DNA from: Deltaproteobacteria bacterium
Lineage (GTDB): Bacteria > Myxococcota_A > UBA9160 > JAFDET01
Length of the DNA stretch: 9,015 nt
Direction of reading: 5' to 3'
Assembly: GCA_019310195.1 (NCBI GenBank)
Contig: JAFDET010000253.1
Span: forward strand, 1 to 9,015
In this document: positions 1 through 7,459 of the stretch, one piece after another
Layout of the letters: every line of letters starts with the position of its first letter
How positions within the stretch are numbered: position 1 is the first letter of the stretch
The notes under the pieces: model-generated
Told to the model about the DNA's origin: nothing
Database searches by the model: none
The model's input: only the letters and a program-made list of their open reading frames with translations
Made by a program: the position numbers and the translations under genes

Positions 1-170
1 ATGCGTACCCGGACCAGGGACGTTGCGCCTTCGGGCTGGGCGACTGCAGCGACCTGAACCCCTGCCCGCTCCACACCTCGTGGAGCCGCCTCAGCGACGC
101 CGTCCATGAGTGGGCCTCCGCCACCACCCTGGCGGATGTCGAGCACACGGTGGACTTCCCGCGCCGCTGA
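1..170 (+). CDS. Rrf2-family transcriptional regulator, C-terminal part (5' end outside window)
   Basis: The frame is open from the left edge (first full codon at base 3) to a TGA at 168-170 and gives 55 residues. The readable part starts AYPDQGRCAFGLGDC and continues SDLNPCPLHTSW. Three cysteines with C-x6-C-x5-C spacing, followed by CPLH, match the C-terminal region of Rrf2-family winged-helix regulators. In family members such as IscR and NsrR the equivalent cysteines bind an Fe-S cluster that senses iron-sulfur status, nitric oxide or redox state. The end of the protein (TTLADVEHTVDF) also fits this family. The DNA-binding N-terminus and the promoter lie outside the window, so the regulon cannot be inferred. 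The gene converges on the 5-oxoprolinase gene with only 13 bp between stop codons, and I see no hairpin terminator there. Family assignment is fairly secure; cluster binding is inference. Confidence 0.82.
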   Translation, partial: AYPDQGRCAFGLGDCSDLNPCPLHTSWSRLSDAVHEWASATTLADVEHTVDFPRR

Positions 171-183
171 GTCGAAGTCCCGC

Positions 184-3100
184 TCAAGCAGGACTCCCGA
201 AGCCACCGCCGCCGGGCGTCTCGACCACCAGCCGGTCACCTGGCCCCACCTGGAGCGTGGCGCAACCGGGCAGCTCCTGGACGTTCCCGTCGGCGCGCAC
301 GACCGCGTTGCGGCCCGTGGCGCCGGACGCGCCACCCGCAAGACCCCAGGGTGCGCGCACCCGGCGCTCGCTGAGCAGCGAAACCGTGGCCGGCTCCAGG
401 AACAGCCAGCGCCGCACCAGGCCGTCGCCACCACGCCAGCGCCCGTCGCCCCCGGAGCCGGCCCGCAGGCCGAAGACTTCCAGCCGTACCGGGTAGCGCT
501 CCTCGAGCACCTCCGCGTCGGTGATGCGCGTGTTGGTCATGTGGGTGTGGACGCCCGAGGCGCCGGCGAAGCCGTCGCCCGCGCCGGCGCCGCCGCCGAT
601 CGTCTCGTAGTAGCCGAAGCGCTCGGTTCCGAAGGCCACGTTGTTCATGGTTCCCTGGCTCGCGGCGACCCGGCCCAGAGCGCCCAGCAGCACGTCCACG
701 ATGCGCTGGGATGTCTCCACGTTGCCCCCCACCACCGCCGCGCCGCGCGGCGGATCGAGCAGGCTGCCGGGCGGGACGCGGATCTCCACCGGCGCCAGGC
801 AGCCCCCGTTGAGCGGGATGCGCTCGGCCACCAGGCTTCGCAGCACGTAGATCACGGCCGCCTGCACCACTGCGCGCGGCGCGTTGAGGTTGCCTGCCAC
901 CGCCGCGCCGGTCCCGCTGAAGTCGATGCACATCCGCTCGCCGTGCACGCGGAGGCGCACGCAGACAGGCGTGCCGTCATCCATGGCGTCCTCGAAGACG
1001 TGCTCCCCATCGGGCAGGCGGCCGATCTCGCGGGCCACCTTGGCGGCGGCCGCCTCCTGCAGCTGACCCATGGTGATCTCCACCGTGTCGAGGCCCTGCT
1101 CGGCGACGATCTCCAGCACCAACGCCTCACCGGCGCGGTTGGCGGCGACCATGGCCTCGAGGTCGGCCAGGTTGTCGTCGGGGCTGCGGGCGGGATGCGG
1201 CCCGCCCTCCAGCACGGCGCGGATCGCCGCCTCGTCCAGCTGCCCCCGGCAAACCAGACGCATGGGCCGGATGACGACGCCCTCCTCGTCCAGGCGCGTC
1301 GACGCCGCCGGCATGGAGCCCGGCGTGATCCCGCCCACGTCAGCGTGGTGGCCGCGGCTGGCCACGAAGAGCCGCGCTGCGGCGCTCGCAGCCCCCTCCA
1401 CGAAGACCGGAGTCACCACGGTCACGTCTGGAAGATGGGAGCCGCCCTCGAAGGGGTCGTTGGTGACGACGACATCGCCTTGCGCCAGGTCCGGGAAGCG
1501 CGCGCGGACCGCGCGCACGGTCTCGCCCATGGCGCCCAGGTGCACCGGGATGTGTGGCGCGTTGGCGACCAGGCCGCCGGCGGCGTCGAAGACCGCGCAG
1601 GAGTAGTCGAGCCGCTCCTTGATGTTGGTCGAGACCGAGGTGTTGCGGAGCACGGCCCCCATCTGCTCGGCGATGGACATGAAGCGGCTTCCGAAGACCT
1701 CGAGCCGCACCGGGTCCGCCTCCAGGGCGGCGGATGCCACGCGTTCGGCGCGGCCGCGGCCCCCCTCGTCGCTCAGGATCAGTGCGCCGTTGGCAGCCAC
1801 GCGCCCCTCGAAGCCCGGATCCAGGACCAGCGTCCCCGTGTCCTCCAGGACGATGGCCGGCCCGGACAGCTCGGCTCCCGGCCCCAGCGCCTCCCGCACG
1901 AAGACCGGCGCCTCCACGCGCCCCACGTCGGGGAACCACACGTTCTCCATGCGCAGGGGCTGTGCGGGCTGTTCACCCCCCGTCGCAGCGGGGACGCGGG
2001 GCGCCTCGGCCCGCTCGGCCACGCGGACGCGGGCCGTGACGATCTCCAGCGGGCGCCCATCGCGTACGTACCCGAACCGGGCGCGATGCTCGACGGCGAA
2101 GGCGTGCTCCCAGTCACCGTGCGACGGCTCGGCCACCGCCAGGGCCGTCTCGGTTCCCGCGTAGCGCAGGTCCAGACGCCGCTCGACGCGCAGGGCGGCC
2201 GGCTCGACTCCCTCGGCCTCCAGCGCCGTGCGCCCGGCGGCCTCGAGCTCCTCGAAGGCGGCGCGCAGCGCCTCGGGCAGGCCCTCCGCAGGCGCGGCAA
2301 GCAGCACGCGGCCCGCGTCGCGCTGCCCGTCCCAGCTCGCTTCGGCGATGCCGATGCCGTAGGCGGACAGCAGGCCCCCCAACGGGTGCAGCACCACGTG
2401 GCGCATGCCCAGGCTGCGGGCCAGCGCGCAGACGTGCTGGCCGCCGGCGCCGCCGAACCCCACCAAGGCGCACTCTCGAGGGTCCACGCCGCGAGCGACC
2501 GACACCTCCTGGATGGCGCGAGCCATGTGGGCGTTGGCCACCTCGACGAAGCCCGCGGCCACCTCGTCGAGCTCGCGTGCGTGACCCGCCTTGGCCAGGG
2601 CGTCGCGCACCTGCTCGAGCCGCGCCGCCACGGCTTCCCGGTCCAGGGGAAACGGAAAGCGGTCGGGCTGGAGACGCCCCAGGTACAGGTTCACGTCGGT
2701 CACCGTCAGCTCGCGAGCCGCGGGCTCGCCGTCGGCCGCGCGGATCCCGTAACAGAGCGGACCGGGATCGGCGCCGGCGCTTTCGGGACCCACGGTGAGG
2801 CGAAAGCCGTCGAAGCGACATAGCGACCCGCCTCCCGACGCCACGGTGTGGATTCGCAGCATGGGCGCCTTCACGCGTACGCCCGCCACCACGGTCTCGA
2901 AGCCACGTTCCACCTGGCCGTCGAGGATCAGCGACACGTCGGTGGAGGTTCCGCCCATGTCGAGGCCGACGGCGCGCGGGAAGCCGGCCTCGGCCGCCAC
3001 GTGCGCCGCGCCCACGACACCGCCGGCCGGCCCGGACAGCAGGGCCCCCGGCCCCCGGAAGCGGGCTGCGTCGGTCAGCCCACCCGACGACTGCATGAAG

Positions 3101-3813
3101 CGCAGCCGCGACCCGGGCAGCGCGGCTTCCAGCTCGGCGGCGTGGCGGCGCAGCAGCGGCGTCAGGTAGGCATCCGCGGCGGCGGTCTCGCTGCGAGCCA
3201 GCAGGCCGATTTCGCGCGCCACCTCGTGGGAGGCCACCACGTAGGCCAGGCCCTCCTCCCGGGCGATCTCGGCGATGCGCGCCTCGACGTGAGGGTGTGC
3301 ATACGCGTGGATCAGCGCGACGGCCACGGAGCGAATGCCGGTGTCCCGGGCGTCGCGCAGCGCCGCGCGCAGCGCGTCGGCGTCCAGCACATCCACACGC
3401 TCGCCGTCCACGCCCACGCGCCCGCCCACCTCGACCACCCGCTCGTGCAGCGGCTCCGGCTTCTCGATGCGCAGGGAGAAGAGCTCGGGTCGCTCCTGGG
3501 TGCCGATGCGCGCCACGTCGCCCAGGCCGCGATCGGCGACCAGCAGCGTGCGCTCCCCGCGGCGCTCGAGCAGCGCGTTGGTGGCGACGGTGCTCCCCAG
3601 CTCGACCGAGCAGGCGGGAAGCGGCGCCCCGGGCGCGATGGCTCCGCAGCGCTCGAGGACGGCTCGGATGCCCTCCACCGGGGCCGTGTCCGAAGACAGG
3701 ACCTTGGCCGTTTGCAGCGCGCCGTCGGGCGCAAGGCCGATGCAGTCGGTGAAGGTGCCACCGCGATCGACCCAGAACTGCCACTGGGTTGACTCCGTTC
3801 GCCTGCGACTCAC
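184..3813 (-). CDS. oplA: 5-oxoprolinase / hydantoinase, fused HyuA-HyuB type
   Basis: This 1209-residue protein is close to the usual 1200-1300 of ATP-dependent 5-oxoprolinases, cytosolic enzymes that open 5-oxo-L-proline to L-glutamate. The N-terminal hydantoinase-A region covers about residues 12-198, with the nucleotide-binding-type motif DRGGTFTD at 16-23. The A domain follows, with SSGGL near 242, LLSGPAGGVVGAA at 258-270, LDMGGTSTDV at 284-293 and FGGAGGQH at 453-460. A linker/C-terminal A segment runs to about 680. The hydantoinase-B region (about 700-1205) has TNDPFEGGSHLPD at 784-796, SRGHHADVGG at 819-828 and a terminal ETPGGGGFG. The WQFWVDRGGTFTD start and the A-B fusion favour 5-oxoprolinase over a two-subunit N-methylhydantoinase, but substrate is not proven. 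The start is GTG at 3813, with AGGTGG about 8 nt upstream; the next in-frame Met is far inside the A domain. The gene lies 85 bp downstream of the phosphatase stop and is probably its operon partner. Confidence 0.92.
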   Translation of the reverse strand: MSRRRTESTQWQFWVDRGGTFTDCIGLAPDGALQTAKVLSSDTAPVEGIRAVLERCGAIAPGAPLPACSVELGSTVATNALLERRGERTLLVADRGLGDVARIGTQERPELFSLRIEKPEPLHERVVEVGGRVGVDGERVDVLDADALRAALRDARDTGIRSVAVALIHAYAHPHVEARIAEIAREEGLAYVVASHEVAREIGLLARSETAAADAYLTPLLRRHAAELEAALPGSRLRFMQSSGGLTDAARFRGPGALLSGPAGGVVGAAHVAAEAGFPRAVGLDMGGTSTDVSLILDGQVERGFETVVAGVRVKAPMLRIHTVASGGGSLCRFDGFRLTVGPESAGADPGPLCYGIRAADGEPAARELTVTDVNLYLGRLQPDRFPFPLDREAVAARLEQVRDALAKAGHARELDEVAAGFVEVANAHMARAIQEVSVARGVDPRECALVGFGGAGGQHVCALARSLGMRHVVLHPLGGLLSAYGIGIAEASWDGQRDAGRVLLAAPAEGLPEALRAAFEELEAAGRTALEAEGVEPAALRVERRLDLRYAGTETALAVAEPSHGDWEHAFAVEHRARFGYVRDGRPLEIVTARVRVAERAEAPRVPAATGGEQPAQPLRMENVWFPDVGRVEAPVFVREALGPGAELSGPAIVLEDTGTLVLDPGFEGRVAANGALILSDEGGRGRAERVASAALEADPVRLEVFGSRFMSIAEQMGAVLRNTSVSTNIKERLDYSCAVFDAAGGLVANAPHIPVHLGAMGETVRAVRARFPDLAQGDVVVTNDPFEGGSHLPDVTVVTPVFVEGAASAAARLFVASRGHHADVGGITPGSMPAASTRLDEEGVVIRPMRLVCRGQLDEAAIRAVLEGGPHPARSPDDNLADLEAMVAANRAGEALVLEIVAEQGLDTVEITMGQLQEAAAAKVAREIGRLPDGEHVFEDAMDDGTPVCVRLRVHGERMCIDFSGTGAAVAGNLNAPRAVVQAAVIYVLRSLVAERIPLNGGCLAPVEIRVPPGSLLDPPRGAAVVGGNVETSQRIVDVLLGALGRVAASQGTMNNVAFGTERFGYYETIGGGAGAGDGFAGASGVHTHMTNTRITDAEVLEERYPVRLEVFGLRAGSGGDGRWRGGDGLVRRWLFLEPATVSLLSERRVRAPWGLAGGASGATGRNAVVRADGNVQELPGCATLQVGPGDRLVVETPGGGGFGSPA

Positions 3814-3883
3814 TGCGCGCCCACCTGCGGCGGGCTTGCGCTCGACTTCGTTCGCCAGTGGCTCACTGCGCGCCCGCCCGCAG
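3790..3883. repeat. Imperfect direct repeat (period 53 bp) over the oplA start
   Basis: Bases 3790-3830 and 3843-3883 align without gaps at 33 of 41 positions, with a perfect 14-nt core (CTCACTGCGCGCCC) at 3809-3822 and 3862-3875. The downstream copy in the transcription sense contains the GTG start and first codons of the 5-oxoprolinase. The other copy therefore carries a degenerate duplicate of that start. On the minus strand the duplicate GTG (3866-3864) opens an 18-codon frame ending in a TGA at 3812-3810, which overlaps the real GTG by four bases. This could be an old local duplication or two members of a dispersed GC-rich repeat. Whether the short frame is translated is unknown. Confidence 0.5.
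3815..3841 (-). promoter_or_regulatory. Candidate hairpin over the oplA ribosome-binding site
   Basis: On the transcribed strand GCGC-AA-GCCC pairs with GGGC-GCGC around a 9-nt loop, giving an 8-bp GC-only stem with a 2-nt bulge. It ends one base before the oplA GTG. The only plausible Shine-Dalgarno (AGGTGG) is split between the loop and the 3' arm. Such a stem could limit translation initiation unless it is opened by ribosomes from upstream. GC-rich DNA makes stems easily by chance, so this is a candidate only. Confidence 0.28.
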
Positions 3884-3898
3884 GGTCGCCCTTGGGCT

Positions 3899-4828
3899 TC
3901 ACCCCGCTCGGCCGTAGAGAAGCTGGCGCAGGTTCAGGGCCAGGGAGGTGCCGTTCAGCAGCACCCGACGCGGATTGAATCCCTCCGCGCGGATCGAGAG
4001 CGCCAGGTCGGCGCTGTCCACGTCCGAGGGGGTCGCGAACCCGAACACGCCGCCGGGGCCGCTGCTGCCGCGGGCCACCACGCGGGGCGCCTCGCCCTCG
4101 CTGTGCGCCTCCACCACCACCTCGGCTCCTTCCACGGGCGGGCGCTCGCCGCTGGGCAGGGCGTCGTTGTCGGCGACCAGCACGCGTCCGGTGCGGCCGT
4201 CGCCCTGGCGCTCCACCTCCACCGCCAGGTCGCGCAGCCAGATCATGGGCTCGCAGACCACGCCCTCGAAGCCCAGGGTCTCGAAGTGGTTGGCCGGGTG
4301 GCTGGCCTCGGGGTCCTGGGGCGCCATTCCGTGGTCCGCGGTCACCACCAGGAAGGTCTCCTCCAGGAGCCCGGTCTTCTCCAGCAGGTCGAGCACGCGG
4401 CCCACGCGCTTGTCGCCCTCCTCCAGGGCATCGGCCAGGCCCCCGGAGTGGGGCCCGTACTCGTGGCCCACGCTGTCGGTGAGGGCCAGCTCGTGGTAGA
4501 CGAAGTCCGGCGCCGGCCGGTCGCCGCGGCTGAAGAGCTCCACCACCTGCGCGACTCCGCGATTGTCGAGCACCGAGTAGTCGATGGCCGACTTGTGCCC
4601 CTCCTCGCGCCAGCGCGGGTTGCAGTCGGGCGCGTACTCCTCGGTCAGGGCCTTCAGGGTGGGGCGGTGCGCGGTGTTGCGGTTCTCCAGGGCGGCGTGG
4701 TCGGCGCCGCGGCCGAACTCGGTGAGAATCTGCTGCCCTTGGGGCGAGATCGTCTCGCGCTTTTCGCGCAGGTAGTAGCTGGGGTTCACCACGTCGTGGT
4801 GGCCGCACCAGGCGCCGGTGCCGATCAC
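3899..4828 (-). CDS. Alkaline-phosphatase-superfamily phosphodiesterase, C-terminal part of a split gene
   Basis: The frame (309 codons from a GTG at 4828) carries the second half of a type I phosphodiesterase/nucleotide-pyrophosphatase-like domain. MIGTGAWCGHHDVVNP at the very start corresponds to the stretch that follows the nucleophile in relatives. LTDSVGHEYGP supplies Asp118 and His122, and VVTADHGM supplies Asp165 and His166, typical metal ligands. Residues 220-309 look like a C-terminal accessory region that I do not recognise. The domain lacks its N-terminal strand with the first metal Asp and the Thr/Ser nucleophile. The first Asp is encoded by the preceding gene, whose TGA overlaps this GTG (GTGA). 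A GGAGGG about 14 nt upstream and the overlap would allow coupled translation. I regard both frames as one gene broken by a deletion/frameshift. Working as a two-subunit protein is the alternative. Confidence 0.78.
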   Translation of the reverse strand: MIGTGAWCGHHDVVNPSYYLREKRETISPQGQQILTEFGRGADHAALENRNTAHRPTLKALTEEYAPDCNPRWREEGHKSAIDYSVLDNRGVAQVVELFSRGDRPAPDFVYHELALTDSVGHEYGPHSGGLADALEEGDKRVGRVLDLLEKTGLLEETFLVVTADHGMAPQDPEASHPANHFETLGFEGVVCEPMIWLRDLAVEVERQGDGRTGRVLVADNDALPSGERPPVEGAEVVVEAHSEGEAPRVVARGSSGPGGVFGFATPSDVDSADLALSIRAEGFNPRRVLLNGTSLALNLRQLLYGRAG

Positions 4829-4836
4829 CTCACCAT
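4825..4836 (-). other. Break point inside the phosphatase gene
   Basis: On the coding strand the junction reads ATGGTGAGGTGA followed by TCGGCACC. The first frame ends Gly-Ser-Met-Val-Arg-stop, and the second begins with Val/Met-Ile-Gly-Thr-Gly. In this family GSMV-like and IGTGAW-like segments are separated by roughly 10-13 residues containing a PT-x-T-x-P-x-H-T type nucleophile motif. Here nothing separates them in any frame. The tandem GGTGA-GGTGA at 4834-4825 could be a slippage or microhomology scar. An assembly error is also possible. Confidence 0.6.
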
Positions 4837-5715
4837 GGAGCCGCCCTCCACCTGCGCCGCCCGCTCCCGCAGGCTCGACAAGTTCGGGTAGCGCTCGGGC
4901 TCGGCCTCCAGGCGCGCCTCCAGCTCGGTCATGTGCAGGCCGTCCAGCAGGAAGAGGTAGGCGCGGCGCGCGGGCGCGGCCGCGCTGTCCAGGACCTCCT
5001 CCAGCACGCGCCCGTCCTGCCGGCGCAGGTAGACGTCGGGCTCCACGCCGCGCTCGCTGGCCGTGCGGCCGCTGTGATCGGCGCCGTCGATGCGGGGAAA
5101 CTCGCAGGCCGCCAGGATGGTGGGCGCCACGTCCACGGCGCGGGCCGCCAGGCGGTGCCGCCCGGGCCGCACCCGCGGCCCGGCGAACCAGAGCGGCGCT
5201 CGCGCCTGGCGCACGTGCAGGGCGCCGTGGTTGCCCGCGTAGGGGCCCTGAGCCCAGTCCGTGGGCGAGATGGCCAGGTCCGGCGCGTGGGGAGAGTCGA
5301 AGAGCTGCGCGATGCGCTCACAGGCAAACGGGTAGCTCTGGTACGCGGGCGCGATGAAGCGCCGATCCGACGCGTCGGCCGCGAAGCCCGAGGCCTCGGC
5401 GGCCCGGCGCTCCGCGTCCAGGCTGTCCAGGGCATGCGGGTCCTGGTTCCCGATCGGGTTCTCGCCCGCCACCTCGATCACGGGAAAGTCGAAGCTCCCG
5501 TCGTCGCACAGCACGCGCCGGAAGCGCACCAGCCCTCGGCGGGACCAGACCTCGTAGGCGCCGCCCTCGGCGTCCTCGCGAAAGGTGACGACCAGGTCCA
5601 CCCCGTCGCCGCAGTCGGGGTCGGTCAGCAGCGCGTGAATCGCGCGGTTGCCGGACTCCTCCTGGTTCGCATCCAGCCCCTGTCCGCCCGGCCGCTCGGG
5701 TTCCCATGTCTGCAT
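4825..5715 (-). CDS. Alkaline-phosphatase-superfamily protein, N-terminal part of a split gene
   Basis: This is a 296-residue frame from ATG at 5715. That start is preferred because it sits 13 nt after the murJ stop, and a GAGGTG overlapping the murJ end lies about 17 nt upstream. The longer open frame reaching 6015 would overlap murJ. Residues about 155-205 (YAGNHGALHV, APLWFAGPRVRPG, VDVAPTILA) look like the C-terminal portion of a phosphodiesterase domain, with the conserved final metal His near position 163. They are followed by AYLFLLDGLHMTEL, whose Asp258 is the first metal ligand of a new N-terminal portion, and by a helix PNLSSLRERAA. This order, end-piece before start-piece, looks permuted. 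I recall similar layouts in other bacterial alkaline phosphatase family proteins of 550-600 residues, which fits the summed length of the two frames here. The frame stops just before the nucleophile segment. No signal peptide is seen, so a cytoplasmic location is likely. Confidence 0.75.
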   Translation of the reverse strand: MQTWEPERPGGQGLDANQEESGNRAIHALLTDPDCGDGVDLVVTFREDAEGGAYEVWSRRGLVRFRRVLCDDGSFDFPVIEVAGENPIGNQDPHALDSLDAERRAAEASGFAADASDRRFIAPAYQSYPFACERIAQLFDSPHAPDLAISPTDWAQGPYAGNHGALHVRQARAPLWFAGPRVRPGRHRLAARAVDVAPTILAACEFPRIDGADHSGRTASERGVEPDVYLRRQDGRVLEEVLDSAAAPARRAYLFLLDGLHMTELEARLEAEPERYPNLSSLRERAAQVEGGSMVR

Positions 5716-5728
5716 GGGCCCGAGGGTA

Positions 5729-7291
5729 TCACGCACCTCGCCGGGCGAAGCGACGGGCGACCCGGCGCAGCACGTCGCGCAGGGCCTCGTCGCCCAGCAG
5801 CCAGGCCAGGGGCAGCGCCACCGCGGCGAAAGCCGCGACACCCAGCGCCAGGTCCACGAGCGCGCCTGCGAAGCCCGCCCCGCCCCGCTGCACCCAGAGC
5901 GCGACACAGGCCGCGGGCAGCGCCGCCGCCAGGGCCCGACCGCTGCTGGCCGCCAGCGCGGCCAGGTCCGGCGACCCGTGCAGACGCCGGGCCAGCAACA
6001 GCGTGGCCAGGGCATTGGCGCTCATGGCGACGACTCCCGCCGCCGCCAGGCCCGCGGCACCGGCCTGACGGCCCAGGCTGATGTAGAGCGGCAGGGCCAG
6101 GACGGCGATGGCGGTGCCCAGCAGCATGGGCCGCCAGGTATCGCCCCGAGCGTAGAAGGCCCGCGCGGCCACCTGCTGCACCACCCAGGCAGGCACCGCG
6201 AGGCACAGGATCTGCAGCAGCCCTGCCACGACGACCACGTCGTCGGCGCCGAACGCGCCGCGGCGGAACAGGACTGCGACGCCGGGCTCGGCCAGGGCGA
6301 ATGCCGCCGCGCCGGTCAGCACAGCCAGAGCCAGCGCCACCTGCAGCGTGCGCAGCAGCACCCGGTCCAGCTCGCTGCGGCGGCGGGCGGACCACAGCGC
6401 GGCCAGCGTGGGCAGGGCCGCAGCGGCGATCGCCTGACCCACCACGGCCACGGGGGCCAGCATGAGCTGGCGCGCGTAGCCCAGGCTGGCGATCACGCCC
6501 TCCCCCACGTCGTCGCCGAAGACCTTCTCGTACCACTCGTCCACAGTGAGCAGCGAGGCCCCGATCATCAGCGGCAGCGCCACCAGCAAGTATCTCAGGA
6601 ACTCGCGATCCGCGGGAGCGATCCGCAGACGCACGCGCAGGATGCGCAGGGCGTCGAACAGAGCGATTCCAAACGGCCCCAGCGCCGCGCCCAGCAGGGC
6701 GCCCCAGATGAAGCCCTCGGGTCCTCGGCCCAGGCCCAGCCCGGCGCCGATGATGGCCAGGTTGTAGACCAGCGGCGCGGCCGCCTGGGCGCCGAAGCGT
6801 CCCCGCGCCATGAGCGCACCGCGCAAGATGCCGCCGGTCACGAAGAAGACCTGGGCGGGCAGCACGATCCGGGTGAGCCGCACCGTGAGCGCCCTGATCT
6901 CGGGCTCCATGCCGTCGAACAGGAACCCGACCAGCGGCTCCGCAAAGAGCCAGATCAGCGCCGTGAAGAGCAGGGCCGCCAGCCCCAGGGTACCCAGGAC
7001 CGTGGCCATGAAACGCTCGGCGGCAACGTCGCCCCGCTGCTCGCGAGCTCGGGCGTAGAGCGGGATGAAGGCGATGGAGAGCGCCCCGCCCGCCAGCAAG
7101 TGGTTCAGGATGTCCGGAAGCATGAAGGCCGCGCGGTACGCGTCCATCTCGGCGCTGACGCCTACCTGCCACGCCAGCACCATCTCGCGCACGTAGCCAA
7201 TCACGCGCGAGAGCAGGACGCTCCCAGCCAGCAGCGCCGCCGCCGCGCCAATCCGCCGCCCATGCGCCGCCGGCTCCGAACCCTGGCTCAC
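5729..7291 (-). CDS. murJ: MurJ/MviN lipid II flippase
   Basis: This 520-residue polytopic protein matches the MurJ family, which moves lipid II across the inner membrane for peptidoglycan synthesis (about 510 residues, 14 helices). The first helix carries LLSRVIGYVREMVLA, with Arg29 and Arg35 matching E. coli Arg18 and Arg24. Residues 56-76 (FMLPDILNHLLAGGALSIAFI) are the signature second-helix region. Hydrophobic segments recur to the end (for example ALPTLAAL, FRRGAFGADDVV, ARAFYARGDTWRPML and the last basic RRFARRGA). Relative to E. coli, Arg52 is Asn63 here and Glu57 is Gly. The YADRLM region reads YARQLM, shifting the Arg by one residue. The start is GTG at 7291, preceded by a G-rich purine run; an ATG at 7304 is in another frame. 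A repeat element lies just upstream and the phosphatase gene starts 13 nt downstream. Confidence 0.95.
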   Translation of the reverse strand: MSQGSEPAAHGRRIGAAAALLAGSVLLSRVIGYVREMVLAWQVGVSAEMDAYRAAFMLPDILNHLLAGGALSIAFIPLYARAREQRGDVAAERFMATVLGTLGLAALLFTALIWLFAEPLVGFLFDGMEPEIRALTVRLTRIVLPAQVFFVTGGILRGALMARGRFGAQAAAPLVYNLAIIGAGLGLGRGPEGFIWGALLGAALGPFGIALFDALRILRVRLRIAPADREFLRYLLVALPLMIGASLLTVDEWYEKVFGDDVGEGVIASLGYARQLMLAPVAVVGQAIAAAALPTLAALWSARRRSELDRVLLRTLQVALALAVLTGAAAFALAEPGVAVLFRRGAFGADDVVVVAGLLQILCLAVPAWVVQQVAARAFYARGDTWRPMLLGTAIAVLALPLYISLGRQAGAAGLAAAGVVAMSANALATLLLARRLHGSPDLAALAASSGRALAAALPAACVALWVQRGGAGFAGALVDLALGVAAFAAVALPLAWLLGDEALRDVLRRVARRFARRGA

Positions 7292-7316
7292 CCAGCCCCC
7301 CCATCCCGCAGGTTAC

Positions 7317-7457
7317 TGCACAGAGGGACGTTCCTGCGTAACTGCACGGAGTGCCACTCCTGGCATGCAGGACTGACCCCCAATGCAGTTATGCAGGAAC
7401 GTCCCCCAATGCAGGAGTGGTACTCCGTGCAGTTATGCAGGAACGTCCCTCTGTGCA
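7317..7457. repeat. REP/BIME-like inverted repeat, 47-nt arms
   Basis: The arms 7317-7363 and 7411-7457 are inverted copies matching at 44 of 47 positions. The outer ends are TGCACAGAGGGACG and CGTCCCTCTGTGCA. Each arm contains two short palindromes: a GGGACGTTCC type (7325-7334 in the left arm) and a 13-nt GGAGTG-N-CACTCC type (7348-7360 left, 7414-7426 right, the right one less perfect). A 22-nt unit starting TGCAGTTATGCAGGAACG occurs directly at 7384-7405 and 7428-7449, and inverted with one change at 7325-7346. So there are three copies, one of them in the otherwise unpaired centre. The right arm ends two bases after the barrel gene's stop codon, and the left arm ends 25 bp before the murJ start. 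It is lower in GC than its surroundings. Composite REP elements mobilised in trans by Y1 REP-associated transposases (RAYT) look like this; none is encoded in the window. It could stabilise or attenuate the mRNA. Confidence 0.85.
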
Positions 7458-7459
7458 GG

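Noticed and set aside
168..186. Terminator between the convergent Rrf2 and 5-oxoprolinase genes
   Set aside because: Only 13 bp separate the two stop codons, and I see neither a stem nor a T-run there.
106..2823. A 905-codon open frame on the plus strand opposite the 5-oxoprolinase gene
   Set aside because: It is a GC-bias shadow: the minus strand carries a complete, motif-rich 5-oxoprolinase over the same bases, and the plus-strand translation is low-complexity Ala/Arg/Gly/His-rich with no recognisable domain.
5716..6015. Longer N-terminus for the first phosphatase frame, extending into murJ
   Set aside because: The extra residues are Arg/Trp/Pro-rich read-through of murJ in another frame. 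The ATG at 5715 with an upstream GAGGTG fits the operon spacing.
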